Origin: Treponema sp.
GTDB taxonomy: Bacteria; Spirochaetota; Spirochaetia; Treponematales; Breznakiellaceae
NCBI GenBank assembly: GCA_009781475.1
Contig: WQYB01000009.1
Span: 1 to 58,609, forward strand
Direction of reading: 5' to 3'
DNA: 58,609 bases
Shown: one piece after another, positions 25,909 to 34,936 of the stretch
How positions within the stretch are numbered: position 1 is the first letter of the stretch
How the letters are laid out: every line of letters starts with the position of its first letter
Made by a program: the position numbers and the translations under genes
Notes under the pieces: generated by a model
Database searches by the model: none
The model's input: the letters and a program-made list of their open reading frames with translations, nothing else
What the model was told of the DNA's origin: nothing

Positions 25909-26590
25909 CGTTTATCGTAGTGCCTGTATATTCTTCGCCGTTTAATATCTTTTTTAAATTTTCCAAATCTCTTCCGCCTGCGCAGATTACTTTTAGCCCT
26001 ATTTTTTCTGCATGGCGGCTTGCTATCGGATCAAAGGGAACGTTTTTTCCCGGAACCCATTCATCACCTACAATTAAACGGAAATCTGCCCATTTAATAT
26101 TGTCTATTGGTTTGGCATTGGGATCGATTTTAGGATCCGCTGTATATACTTTTTCTATATTGGATAAATTAATTACCATGTCAGCTCCGAAACGTTCTGC
26201 AAGAAGCACAGCATCATAATCGGTAGAAAAACCCGGTTTCCAGCCTGCAGCTACAAGCACATGACCTGTAAGCGGCTGTACTTCTGTCGGATTTGTTACA
26301 ACTTCCTGATTGCACCATTTGCACATAAGAGCTTTTATTAACTGAGCGTTTAATCTTGTTGCCATTATTCCTATCCAGTCCGCATTTAAATCAATACTGT
26401 TAGCTGATATTTCCCGGTACGCATTTTGATAATGACGTGCAGGACCTCCGCCGCCGACTACAAAAATAAAATGTCTGCCGCAATCTGATTCTATAAATGA
26501 ACGGATTAACTCAACAAATTTTTTAAGATATTCAATATCAACTTTATCAGGCGCTACGATTGATCCGCCCAGAGAAATTACGGTTACCAT
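25898..26590 (-). CDS. pyrH: UMP kinase (archaeal-type subfamily)
   Basis: An amino-acid-kinase fold protein of 230 residues that would phosphorylate UMP to UDP. Visible are VISLGGSIVAP at the N-terminus, HFIFVVGGGGPARHY, DWIGIMATRLNAQL (the subfamily signature after the glycine loop), GFSTDYDAVLLAERFGADMVINLSNIEKVYTADPK and a closing VICAGGRDLENL. The pattern fits the shorter archaeal/spirochaete-type UMP kinase rather than E. coli PyrH. AAGGAG precedes the ATG. It lies 17 bases after the TIG lipoprotein gene and may end that operon. Confidence 0.85.
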   Translation of the reverse strand: MVTVISLGGSIVAPDKVDIEYLKKFVELIRSFIESDCGRHFIFVVGGGGPARHYQNAYREISANSIDLNADWIGIMATRLNAQLIKALMCKWCNQEVVTNPTEVQPLTGHVLVAAGWKPGFSTDYDAVLLAERFGADMVINLSNIEKVYTADPKIDPNAKPIDNIKWADFRLIVGDEWVPGKNVPFDPIASRHAEKIGLKVICAGGRDLENLKKILNGEEYTGTTINANG

Positions 26591-26607
26591 ATTTACTCCT
26601 TTTTATT

Positions 26608-28296
26608 TTACTGCGCGTAAGTGCCGCTTATAATTATATCACCCCATAAACTGGTATAGGATTCAAGACCGCCTGCGGCTTCTTCCCAAATATTTTGAAG
26701 TGAATATGATTGAGGATGAGAAACTATTCTTCCTCTATTTTCCATTTGAAAAAGCTGATATTCACCTCTGGAAAAAGCTATACGCTGATTGTCTAAGTTT
26801 CCAAAATAATAGATAGCTTCAAAACCCGGTTGTTGAGAATCTACATACCATTCATGAGTTATATTCATCGATTGAAAAATATGCTGTAAAGCTCCTGCTC
26901 CCATGACAACATCAACAGGTATCCAGCCAAAACCGTCAATCCAGAACTCTGCCCAGAAATGACGTGTAGTATGCCCTGTTTGATTTATAAGAACGCCTGC
27001 GATTGGGATACAAGGCACTCCTGCAGCACGGGTCATTGTTACAAATAAAAGCATAGTTGTGTATGAATCTGCTCGTCTTTGTTCAAGTGCAGTTACAAGG
27101 TTTACAGGAGAGCTCGTAGTGTCTGTAATTTGGATATTTTCGATAATCCAGTTATATATAACTCTTGTTTTTATATAAGGGTTTTGCTCCCTGCCGATTA
27201 TTGAATTAACTGTAGTTCTTATTTGCTGATTATCGCTTGGAATTAAATCGGTATTTTGTGTGTACATGACAGATAACGGCGTTGTAATTTGTCTTATGGA
27301 CTGCGGGTTTATGTTTGATTCCACCGCATAAACTTCAACCCTGTATGAATTATCTATGGAATGAGATGAGCCGGCCAAAAGATTATCAAGTTTATATAAA
27401 CTCACCCCCTTGTGATTTTCTAAAAATGGATAAGTATTGCGTGATATAAGGCGGACATTTCTCTGAGAAGAAGAGATGATAGGTCTTGGCATCCATAAAT
27501 ATAAAGTATTGGGTCTTGTCGCCTCATTAACTCTAATATCAGCAGAATATGAAACGGTGTATATTCGCCTGTCTTTAAAAAATTTAGTACCGGGTTTTCC
27601 TGTTATATCAAAATAAACAGGACGTGATCTTCCATGTATGGTTCTTACTTCTAAACTGCCGCTGACAGCTCCGTCAGGCAGTCTGACACGTATTTCTCTG
27701 GAACTCCAGGATTCATACCCAAGCTCAATTTCCGATACTTCGATAAAATCCGGATCATTTACCGCAAAAGGATTAAATGAACTTGATTCAAAATCCCATG
27801 AAAAAAATACACCAGATACTGAATTCGGCGTATTTTCCCGTGTTACTCCAAAATTATTTCCGGTGATAGTTATAATTGATCCCGGTGCACCTGATTGAGG
27901 ATTAACAGAAGTTATTCTCGGTCCAAGTCCGAAATTTTCACCGTCAACAGGTCTTGGTACTGAAGCGGTATTTGTAAATAATACACCATTGCTTTTTTTG
28001 CCTCTGACATGCACGTAGACAAGTCCCGATTCACCTAACTCGGGAACTCTGACAATAATTAAATTATCCTGCCATAAACTGTAAGAAGAATTTGTAGGTG
28101 ATATACCGGCTATCATTACATAAGATGAATCGTCACGGGTATTGCCAAAGCCGCTTCCCGTTAAAGTTATAAATTCACCCATTACGCCGATTTTGGGATC
28201 AATCGATGATATTAAAGGTGATTCAGAGCCGCATGAATTTAAAAATAAAACCGGCGCTGCCGCCAATACAATGATGAGGAAATATTTATTAGTCAT
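26608..28296 (-). CDS. Lipoprotein with TIG domains and a transglutaminase-like domain lacking the catalytic Cys
   Basis: The signal peptide ends LFLNSC (about residue 22). Two IPT/TIG immunoglobulin-like domains follow (about 28-115 and 130-230; SSIDPKIGVMGEFITLTGSGFG, SVNPQSGAPGSIITITGNNFG). The ~350-500 region is transglutaminase-like: TRVIYNWIIENI, RRADSYTTMLLFVTMTRAAGVP, TRHFWAEFWIDGFGWIPVDV. The place of the catalytic Cys is Ser411, while His446 and the following Asp remain. It is probably a cell-surface or periplasmic protein in an operon headed by an ECF sigma factor. The ATG overlaps the preceding gene's stop (ATGACTAA). Confidence 0.82.
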   Translation of the reverse strand: MTNKYFLIIVLAAAPVLFLNSCGSESPLISSIDPKIGVMGEFITLTGSGFGNTRDDSSYVMIAGISPTNSSYSLWQDNLIIVRVPELGESGLVYVHVRGKKSNGVLFTNTASVPRPVDGENFGLGPRITSVNPQSGAPGSIITITGNNFGVTRENTPNSVSGVFFSWDFESSSFNPFAVNDPDFIEVSEIELGYESWSSREIRVRLPDGAVSGSLEVRTIHGRSRPVYFDITGKPGTKFFKDRRIYTVSYSADIRVNEATRPNTLYLWMPRPIISSSQRNVRLISRNTYPFLENHKGVSLYKLDNLLAGSSHSIDNSYRVEVYAVESNINPQSIRQITTPLSVMYTQNTDLIPSDNQQIRTTVNSIIGREQNPYIKTRVIYNWIIENIQITDTTSSPVNLVTALEQRRADSYTTMLLFVTMTRAAGVPCIPIAGVLINQTGHTTRHFWAEFWIDGFGWIPVDVVMGAGALQHIFQSMNITHEWYVDSQQPGFEAIYYFGNLDNQRIAFSRGEYQLFQMENRGRIVSHPQSYSLQNIWEEAAGGLESYTSLWGDIIISGTYAQ

Positions 28297-28771
28297 TTCC
28301 TATTGTGGTATTTGCAGAATTCGGATTTATTGTAAGAATTATCTGCAATGATGTATTTGATGTTCCAAGGGGAAAGAAATAAATCGGTTCGTTAAAATCC
28401 ATCGGGATAGTTTGTATGGAAGTATAATAGCTGACACCGCCGCCGGGATTATTAATCCATATATGTCCCTGAGCGACAAGCACATTACCCTGTCTGCGTA
28501 TAAATGGAGTAAATTGCACAACTACAACTACATTTGAACCTACAAGTCTTATGCCTACGGGGCTGCCCGGTATTGCTGTTCTTGTTTCTGATTCATCCAT
28601 GAGTAAGTTCTGTTCATCCATTACCCTTGCGTTAATATTCATCGCTAAAGGCTGCATACCGCTTCCTTGACGACCTCCGCCTTGAGCGCTGCTAATACTT
28701 GCTGTCAGGATAAAAAAAACAGCGAAAAAAATACCGATGATATATTTTGATCGATTCATGCTTTTGGTCAT
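28289..28771 (-). CDS. Unknown secreted protein of the ECF sigma operon
   Basis: About 160 residues. A signal peptide/anchor (MNRSKYIIGIFFAVFFILTASISSAQ) leads to a beta-rich domain: MNINARVMDEQNLLMDESETR, VGIRLVGSNVVVVVQFTPF, IPMDFNEPIYFFPLGTSNT. I do not recognise the family. It lies between the anti-sigma gene and the TIG lipoprotein gene, overlaps the latter, and so probably acts in the same envelope response. The start at 28771 has AGGAGA about 10 bases upstream and sits beside the anti-sigma stop; an earlier frame from 28819 is unlikely. Confidence 0.6.
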   Translation of the reverse strand: MTKSMNRSKYIIGIFFAVFFILTASISSAQGGGRQGSGMQPLAMNINARVMDEQNLLMDESETRTAIPGSPVGIRLVGSNVVVVVQFTPFIRRQGNVLVAQGHIWINNPGGGVSYYTSIQTIPMDFNEPIYFFPLGTSNTSLQIILTINPNSANTTIGND

Positions 28772-28772
28772 T

Positions 28773-29450
28773 CTATTGGTTTCTCCTGGTTGGGCGGCTG
28801 CCTTCGCTTGATCTTTCACCCGATCGATCTCCTGATCTTCGGCCTGACTGATGCTCCGAATTATCTTTTACATAATCAGCCGACCTGATTATTGCAGGTT
28901 CGCCGGCTCTGTGAAAATCTTTATTTTCAGGCAGTCTGAGGATAATAATATCTGATCCGTCAGAAGATGACAAATATTGAAGAACACTGTCTATATTCGC
29001 TACAGGCAGTACCTGCATATCATTATCTTCAAGAATTCCTTCAGGAACTATTTGCTGCAAAGCTATTCCGTTATTATTTTGTCCGCCGCTAGGCCATAAT
29101 ACCAGCATAAATATTATTACAACAGCAGCCGCAGCAGCCACAGGTATGGGGATGGAAAGTCTTTTTTGCATTAATCCCGAAGTATTAAACCTGCGGATAT
29201 TATTTGAACGGGGCTGGAAGCGCCGTCTTGTCTGCAGATTCTGCCAAATTCTGTCTTTTGCCGCGTTCATCATTTCATTTTCTTCGGCAGCAGATTGTGC
29301 AAAAGATGTTTTATTTATAATTTGCTTAAAACTTTCAAGTTTTTCTTTGCAAGCCGTGCATTCATTTAAATGGCTTTCAAGTTTTTCTTTCCAGGGTGAC
29401 GGAAGCTCGCCATCGAGGTAAATAGAAAGCAGTTGAGGATCAGGACACAT
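28773..29450 (-). CDS. Anti-sigma factor with zinc-finger domain (zf-HC2)
   Basis: The N-terminal domain carries the HxxxCxxC zinc motif (SHLNECTACKEKL, about residues 26-38) after CPDPQLLSIYLDGELP, the hallmark of anti-sigma factors that hold ECF sigmas. One membrane segment follows (IPVAAAAAVVIIFMLVLWP, about 105-123), then a periplasmic part ending in a Ser/Arg/Glu low-complexity tail. Start at 29450 is preceded by GGGGGAG and overlaps the sigma gene's end by 11 bases, so translation is coupled. The frame upstream of it is not used. Confidence 0.9.
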   Translation of the reverse strand: MCPDPQLLSIYLDGELPSPWKEKLESHLNECTACKEKLESFKQIINKTSFAQSAAEENEMMNAAKDRIWQNLQTRRRFQPRSNNIRRFNTSGLMQKRLSIPIPVAAAAAVVIIFMLVLWPSGGQNNNGIALQQIVPEGILEDNDMQVLPVANIDSVLQYLSSSDGSDIIILRLPENKDFHRAGEPAIIRSADYVKDNSEHQSGRRSGDRSGERSSEGSRPTRRNQ

Positions 29451-30060
29451 TAGCTCCCCCTTTGGCTGCAGCCTGCTCGGCATCTGCGAGCAATACGGCA
29501 AGCCGTTCACGGGCTCTGAAAACCCGTACTTTTACATTTCCTTCGCTTATGCCAAGTACTCTGCCAATTTCTTTATAATTCATTTCTGCATACTCTTTTA
29601 ATATCAATACCATACGTAAATTTTCCGGCAGCTTATCAAGAGCGGTTTTAACTTCTTCGCTCGTTTCCTTCTTGACAAGTAACCCCTCCCCGGTCTCCTC
29701 CTGTCTGTGATCTTCTCTGAAAGCGCGCTGATACGCTTTACGTTCCCGCTCCTTTCTCTTTGCATAATTGAGCGCAGCGTTTTTTACTACGCGAATTAGC
29801 CAATACTTAGCTTCTTCAGGATTAGGAAAAACCATATTTTTTTCGTATAAACGAAAAAAACTTTCCTGACATAGGTCTTCTGCCGCTTCGCTGTTGTTCG
29901 TGACCCTGTAAGCTACTCTGAACAAAACCTGGAAGGTTGAATCATAAAGGCGCTTGAATTCACGGTTATAATCAACCGGTCTTAATTCACTGGCAGCACC
30001 CGTTTTTGCAGAATCAATGTTTGCGTTGTCTTCCTGTTGCTCTTCTATACTATTAAACAA
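29440..30060 (-). CDS. ECF-type RNA polymerase sigma factor
   Basis: A sigma-70 group 4 protein. Region 2 is visible (FKRLYDSTFQVLFRVAYRVTNNSEAAEDLCQESFFRLYE) and region 4 (LDKLPENLRMVLILKEYAEMNYKEIGRVLGISEGNVKVRVFRARERL). The ~35-residue leader is acidic and unusual. The likely start is TTG at 30060 with GGAGATAAG before it. The gene order sigma, zf-HC2 anti-sigma, secreted protein, TIG lipoprotein indicates an envelope-signal regulon that likely controls itself, though I saw no clear ECF-type promoter. Confidence 0.92.
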   Translation of the reverse strand: MFNSIEEQQEDNANIDSAKTGAASELRPVDYNREFKRLYDSTFQVLFRVAYRVTNNSEAAEDLCQESFFRLYEKNMVFPNPEEAKYWLIRVVKNAALNYAKRKERERKAYQRAFREDHRQEETGEGLLVKKETSEEVKTALDKLPENLRMVLILKEYAEMNYKEIGRVLGISEGNVKVRVFRARERLAVLLADAEQAAAKGGANVS

Positions 30061-30076
30061 AACTTATCTCCAATTG

Positions 30077-31513
30077 TTACATGCGCCGCCAGGTAGTTCC
30101 TGAAGGTCCGTCTTCCAGTATTATACCACGATTTTTAAGACTTTGTCTTATATTATCAGCAGTTGTAAAGTCTTTTGCTTTTTTTGCATTAATTCGCTTA
30201 TTAATAAGGTCATTAATTTCCGACAGAAATTCGCTATTTTCTACATTTTTGCAATTTTCGTCAGAATTTTCATTTTTTACTGCATTTTCAAGTCCTAACC
30301 CTAAAACCCTGTCCATATCAAAAACAGCTGCAAGGGTATCCTGTGTTGCAGGTCCTTCCTTTAAAAGCCCCCAAACTTCAGCCAGCGCCCGCGGCGTATT
30401 CAAATCATCCTCGATAGCCCTATCAAACCCTTCTATATATCTGTTAATAATTTCTCTTTCATCTTCTCTTTGCGCCTCTGCGTTCTCTGCGAGAGATCTT
30501 ATCTTATTAAGCAATGATTTTCTCGAATTTTTCGCTCCCTGCAGGCTTTCGAACGAAAACTGCAATTGACTTCTGTAATGCCCGCTTAAAAGGAAATAAC
30601 GGTAATCAAGAGGATCAAAACCTTCATCTATAAGGCTTTGTAAGGTAAGGAAACCTCCTGCCGATTTTGACATTTTACCCTTATCCAAAACCAAAAATTC
30701 ATTGTGAAGCCAGTATTTTACCCAGGGTTTTAGACCTGTGGCAGCCTCGCTTTGAGCGATTTCGTTGGTGTGATGAATCGGAATATGGTCGATGCCGCCT
30801 GCGTGAATATCAAACTGTTCACCAAGGTATTTTATGCTCATGGCAGAACATTCGATATGCCAGCCGGGATAACCCCTTCCCCAGGGACTATCCCAGGTAA
30901 GAGCCTGGTTTTCAAACTTGCTTTTTGTAAACCAAAGCACAAAATCGCCCGGGTTTCGCTTATTTTCGTCCTGTTCGATTCTGGCTCCGGCTTTTAAATC
31001 ATCCAGTTTTAGAAGAGCTAAATCGCCGTAAGAAGGAAATTTTGATATATCAAAGTAAAGATTTCCGCCTGTAAGGTATGTAAAGCCGTTTTTTTCGATT
31101 CTTTCTATTAAAGTGATCATTTCGCTGATATGTTCTGTAGCTTTGCAAACTACAGTGGGGCGTGTGATATTCATTCTGTCAATGTCTTTAAAAAACGCCT
31201 CGGTATAAAAATCCGCTATTTCTAAAACGCTTTTTCCCCGTTCTTCGGCGCTTTTTACCATTTTATCTTCGCCGTCATCGTTATCGTTTGAAAGATGCCC
31301 CACGTCGGTTATATTCATAACATGGTTTACATCAAAACCGGCACGCCGCAGGGAACGAACCAATATATCGTGGTGTACATAAGCTCTTATATTACCAATG
31401 TGTGCGTAGTTGTATACTGTCGGTCCGCAGCCGTAAAAACCCACTTTTTGTTTCTGTAAGGGATTAAATTGCTGTTTTTCACGTCCAAGAGTATTGTAAA
31501 AAGTGAATACCAT
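30077..31513 (-). CDS. cysS: Cysteinyl-tRNA synthetase
   Basis: A class I synthetase charging tRNA-Cys. It has the zinc Cys in YGCGPTVYNYAHIGNIRAYVHHD, which contains the HIGH motif (HIGN), GWHIECSAMS (zinc Cys/His) and KMSKSAGG (KMSKS). The C-terminal tail is NIRQSLKNRGIILEDGP, normal for CysRS. Length 478 is typical. Near residue 340 the stretch LAENAEAQREDER is encoded by a repeat-family segment (30468-30496). The tRNA-Cys gene lies about 5.5 kb away in this window; this may be coincidence. It precedes the ECF sigma gene by 16 bases. Confidence 0.97.
   Translation of the reverse strand: MVFTFYNTLGREKQQFNPLQKQKVGFYGCGPTVYNYAHIGNIRAYVHHDILVRSLRRAGFDVNHVMNITDVGHLSNDNDDGEDKMVKSAEERGKSVLEIADFYTEAFFKDIDRMNITRPTVVCKATEHISEMITLIERIEKNGFTYLTGGNLYFDISKFPSYGDLALLKLDDLKAGARIEQDENKRNPGDFVLWFTKSKFENQALTWDSPWGRGYPGWHIECSAMSIKYLGEQFDIHAGGIDHIPIHHTNEIAQSEAATGLKPWVKYWLHNEFLVLDKGKMSKSAGGFLTLQSLIDEGFDPLDYRYFLLSGHYRSQLQFSFESLQGAKNSRKSLLNKIRSLAENAEAQREDEREIINRYIEGFDRAIEDDLNTPRALAEVWGLLKEGPATQDTLAAVFDMDRVLGLGLENAVKNENSDENCKNVENSEFLSEINDLINKRINAKKAKDFTTADNIRQSLKNRGIILEDGPSGTTWRRM
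30468..30496. repeat. CGCAGAG-type repeat inside cysS
   Basis: One arm of the dispersed family (complement of ACGCAGAGGCGCAAAG) lies in frame within the C-terminal half of cysS and encodes AENAEAQRED. Confidence 0.6.
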
Positions 31514-31589
31514 GTTTATAGGGTAGGTAAAAATAAGAGAAAAATCAAGTTGTAGTTATTTATTTTTATGAAAAACCATTATTTGCGGG

Positions 31590-31623
31590 ATAATCGGCAT
31601 CATCAAATGATGCTGCCGATTAT
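31590..31623. other. Hairpin between DUF805 gene and cysS
   Basis: The intergenic segment 31514-31635 holds a hairpin with stem TAATCGGCATCATC against GATGCTGCCGATTA (one mismatch, loop AAAT). It is placed like a transcription end for the DUF805 gene, but the T-rich tract follows only about 20 bases later. I would call it a possible terminator or processing hairpin. Confidence 0.4.
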
Positions 31624-31635
31624 TGAAAGAATTAA

Positions 31636-32055
31636 TTACGCTTTTGGATCATTTCCGTATTTATTTGACTGTTTATCTCCTTCAAAGAACATGATTATAA
31701 GACCATAAACAGGGATCAAAACAAACCATCCGCATTTTCCGGTATCATGAGCGCGGCGAATAGAAACGCCAAGTGCAGGCAGGAATAAAACAGCGATAGC
31801 AATCATTGATATTGAAGTTAAACTTAAGTATGAAAAATTAATAAAACTTATGCCAGCTGCATAGATAATAGCTGCAAATGCTAAAATAAATGCGTTACAG
31901 ATTCCCTGAATAACCAGAGGACCTAATGTAAAACACGCATAAAACAGCATAAAAAACCAAAATTCCTTACGTCTTGCTCTGCCTGTAAAACAGGTGAACT
32001 TTTTTTCAACAGCGCCGGCAAAATATTGCCATACGTTCCCTTCATTTGCTTCCAT
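31636..32055 (-). CDS. DUF805 family inner-membrane protein
   Basis: The 139-residue product shows the DUF805 pattern: WQYFAGAVEKKFTCFTGRARRKEFWFFMLFYACF, then three to four membrane segments, and the closing DTGKCGWFVLIPVYGLIIMFFEGDKQSNKYGNDPK. The function of the family is unknown. The start at 32055 is chosen since AAGGAG lies 8 bases before it and it matches the family N-terminus; the longer frame from 32118 has no signal. Confidence 0.88.
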   Translation of the reverse strand: MEANEGNVWQYFAGAVEKKFTCFTGRARRKEFWFFMLFYACFTLGPLVIQGICNAFILAFAAIIYAAGISFINFSYLSLTSISMIAIAVLFLPALGVSIRRAHDTGKCGWFVLIPVYGLIIMFFEGDKQSNKYGNDPKA

Positions 32056-32152
32056 AACGAAATTCTCCTTAAAAGATTTAATTTCCCACATTTTAATTCT
32101 TTTTTTATCTTTTAACAAGGGTATTACAGGTATAACAGGAATTATTTTTGCA

Positions 32153-34870
32153 CTAACTTAAATAATCAGAAAGCCTTCTGTAACATTGATTAATGATATG
32201 TTTCTGTTCGATATCGATTTTTTCCCCATGAACTGACGGTTCAAACTCATCAATTAGTGTTTCAAGGCTGGAAATACTTTCATTAAGGCTTGTATGGAAA
32301 CCTCTTGAAACACGTAGCCAATAATTTCCAGTGCCATCCGTAAAAAGTCCTAAAAAACCAAGGTCTTTGTTATTTTTTTTCCATATAACAGGTTTTGCAA
32401 GATTATCAAGATGAATTAATAATGCAGACAAGTTTGTATGTGAGTTAAAATTATCTTTTTGGGACCATTTGCGGGAAAAAACACCGTCTATATCCAAAGT
32501 TGGAGCTAAAGATAAAATTAAATCAAGTTTTTCTCCGGCAAGAAGGTTAAATTGATTTTTTACAATTATTTTTCCTTTAATTCCTTTGTAATATACATCA
32601 GAAGAAATTTTTTCTTTGATTAATTTTAGTTTTTCCCACGGAAGAATAACTGTTTTCTTTCCTTTAACTGTGATTATTTCGAATATTTCACCGGAAATTT
32701 TTATATTATTGGTAAAATCTCTTTCTCTTTTATTATTTTTCTCTTTTATCTCTCTAAAAATCTCATTCTTCTTTTCATTTACCTCTCTCTTTCCTCTTTT
32801 TTCTTTTCTTTCCTCCGTGTCTCCGTGCCCCCGTGCGAAAAATTGCGGAGAATTCCCCAATCCAATTCGATGTAAAACTGTTTTTGACAGCGGAGAAACC
32901 GACATCGCGTACATTCTTGACGTGCGAACAACTTCTCCTGCGACAATAAACTGCGGATCAGTGCGAAACATTACAGATCCCGGATGAATTATTATTTTTT
33001 CGGCAGTTAAACTGCGATATGAGGTGTTTTTTCCTCTTGCCTCGCGTGTTTTTTCTTTTACGCAGACAAATTGTATCATTCCGCGTCCAATGCAGCATAA
33101 ATAATCATTTATTTCGTTTTCAGACATTGATTGAGAGCGATAATGAACAGGAATCTTCATCGCAGCGAGAATTTCTTCCAATTGTGCTGTTACATTTACA
33201 ATTTCTGCCATCGCGCGCTCGTCAAGATAGTTTTTTTCGCAGAATTTATATTTATTTGTTGAATCATTGTATGATTTAAAAAGTTTTAGATACGAAACAA
33301 AATCACCGTTATCATCACGAAAGCGATGATGAGCCTGTCTTGCATCTGTTTCTTCTCCCGGCGGCAGTATATATGGACTTTGTGTTGATAAAAATGCCGC
33401 AGCGATGATAGTTTCCCGTATTACATCGGGATATTTTAGTATTGCTTCTGCAATTATACGTGATTGACGAGGTGCAAGAGGAAATTCTGTCATTAATTTG
33501 CCGGTATTTGATAAACTTCGATCATTTTCAAGCGCATCAAGCAGTTTTAATGTTTCAATTCCGCCGATCAATCCTTCTTTTTCCGGCGCTGCAAGAAAAT
33601 CGAAGTTTTCAAAATCAGTAATGCCAAGATCAGCCATTCGCAAAATTACTTCCGATAAATCTGTGCGGAAAATTTCTTCTGTGGTGTAAAGTGATCTATT
33701 TTCAAAATCTTTTCGTGAATAAAGCCTGTAACAAGTTCCTTCGCGCGTTCTTCCCGCTCTTCCTTTGCGTTGATTCGCTGATGCAATTGAAATCGGCGAT
33801 TCAATCAGGCTTGATGTATATGTTCTTGGGTTATACCAGTTTAATTTTGCCAAACCGCAATCGATTACTGCTGTAATTCCATCGATTGTTACCGATGTTT
33901 CTGCGATATTTGTTGAAATAACTACTTTTGTTTTGCCTTTTGGAGCATTTTCAAAGACTTTTTCCTGTTCTTCCTTTCCTAATCTTCCATACAGAGGAAC
34001 AAGATGTAAAAATTTTCCAACAGAACAAAATGTAAGCCGGTTCATGCAGTCTTTGATCATTTTTTCGCCTGAAAGAAATACTAAAATATCACCCTCTCGC
34101 TTTTCATTGATAAAACGAGTGATAATTGCCTCTATTTTCATCAAAATCGCTTCTTCTGTGCTTAAATTCGTGAAATTTTTACTGGGCGCACTGCTCAAGC
34201 TAAAGCTTTCGCGCATTTTATTATCTTGTTTTACTTTATTGTGCGCCACGCTGTGTTGATTTTTTTCATCCACACCGCTCCACGCGGTGCTTATATTAGC
34301 GTCATAAACTAATGTAACAGGAAAACGCTGTGCTTCTATCTTTACAATCGGGCAATTATTAAAATATTCCGAAAAAATTTCTGCGTTAATTGTCGCTGAT
34401 GAGATTATTACTTTAAAATCACTTCGGCTTTCCAGCACTCTTTTTAATAATCCAAGAATAAAATCGATGTTTAAACTGCGTTCATGCGCTTCATCAACGA
34501 CTAAAAGACTATATTTTGACAGCCAGGGATCAAGTTTCATCTCCTGAAGCAGAATTCCATCGGTCATTATTTTTATTTTTGTTTCATGATTGGTTTGATC
34601 TGCGAATCTCATCTTGTATCCGATGAGTCCTGGTATTGATGTTCCTTGCTGACGGGCGATAAATTCACTTACTGACACTGCTGCGATGCGTCTTGGCTGT
34701 GTAATTCCGATTATTCCGCTTGCTGCATATCCTGCTTCATATAAAATGACAGGAAGCTGTGTTGTTTTGCCAGAACCTGTCGGACTTTCAACAACAAGCG
34801 CTTGATTTTTTTTCAGCGCAGATAAAATTTTTTCTTGATTTTTGTAGACAGGAAGATCAAAATAGTTCAT
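32153..34870 (-). CDS. hrpA: ATP-dependent DEAH-box RNA helicase HrpA-like
   Basis: A 905-residue SF2 helicase. Motifs seen are GSGKTTQLPVI (Walker A), DEAH in VVDEAHERSLN, SSATINAE, the EGDILVFLSG segment, TNIAETSVTIDG, and QRKGRAGR. HA2 and OB-fold regions follow. Such proteins remodel RNA or ribonucleoprotein. Two stretches look foreign: about residues 684-700 (FARGHGDTEERKEK) come from a CACGGAG repeat at 32811-32840, and a Ser/Asn-rich stretch near 210-235 lies over a GC-rich palindromic patch. The standard HrpA has about 1300 residues; this is the shorter HrpB-like length. Confidence 0.9.
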   Translation of the reverse strand: MNYFDLPVYKNQEKILSALKKNQALVVESPTGSGKTTQLPVILYEAGYAASGIIGITQPRRIAAVSVSEFIARQQGTSIPGLIGYKMRFADQTNHETKIKIMTDGILLQEMKLDPWLSKYSLLVVDEAHERSLNIDFILGLLKRVLESRSDFKVIISSATINAEIFSEYFNNCPIVKIEAQRFPVTLVYDANISTAWSGVDEKNQHSVAHNKVKQDNKMRESFSLSSAPSKNFTNLSTEEAILMKIEAIITRFINEKREGDILVFLSGEKMIKDCMNRLTFCSVGKFLHLVPLYGRLGKEEQEKVFENAPKGKTKVVISTNIAETSVTIDGITAVIDCGLAKLNWYNPRTYTSSLIESPISIASANQRKGRAGRTREGTCYRLYSRKDFENRSLYTTEEIFRTDLSEVILRMADLGITDFENFDFLAAPEKEGLIGGIETLKLLDALENDRSLSNTGKLMTEFPLAPRQSRIIAEAILKYPDVIRETIIAAAFLSTQSPYILPPGEETDARQAHHRFRDDNGDFVSYLKLFKSYNDSTNKYKFCEKNYLDERAMAEIVNVTAQLEEILAAMKIPVHYRSQSMSENEINDYLCCIGRGMIQFVCVKEKTREARGKNTSYRSLTAEKIIIHPGSVMFRTDPQFIVAGEVVRTSRMYAMSVSPLSKTVLHRIGLGNSPQFFARGHGDTEERKEKRGKREVNEKKNEIFREIKEKNNKRERDFTNNIKISGEIFEIITVKGKKTVILPWEKLKLIKEKISSDVYYKGIKGKIIVKNQFNLLAGEKLDLILSLAPTLDIDGVFSRKWSQKDNFNSHTNLSALLIHLDNLAKPVIWKKNNKDLGFLGLFTDGTGNYWLRVSRGFHTSLNESISSLETLIDEFEPSVHGEKIDIEQKHIINQCYRRLSDYLS
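32811..32840. repeat. CACGGAG repeat inside the helicase gene
   Basis: Minus-strand units CACGGGGGCACGGAG and ACACGGAGG occur in frame in hrpA and encode ARGHGDTEE. The flanking 50 bases (32700-32800) are a simple Lys/Glu-rich segment. Confidence 0.75.
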
Positions 34871-34888
34871 AATATTTATAATAATGAC

Positions 34889-34917
34889 TTGATCAAAAAA
34901 ATAAAAGATGCTATAGT
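34889..34917 (+). promoter_or_regulatory. Predicted sigma-70 promoter of the PPDK gene
   Basis: TTGATC (34889-34894) and TATAGT (34912-34917) are 17 bases apart, 19 bases before the ATG at 34937, which has GGAGG upstream. This supports 34937 over the longer upstream frame. Confidence 0.6.
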
Positions 34918-34936
34918 TTCATTATGGAGGATGTTA

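Noticed and set aside
30081-30569. 162-codon plus-strand frame
   Set aside because: Antisense to cysS, Ser/Leu-rich shadow with no start signal.
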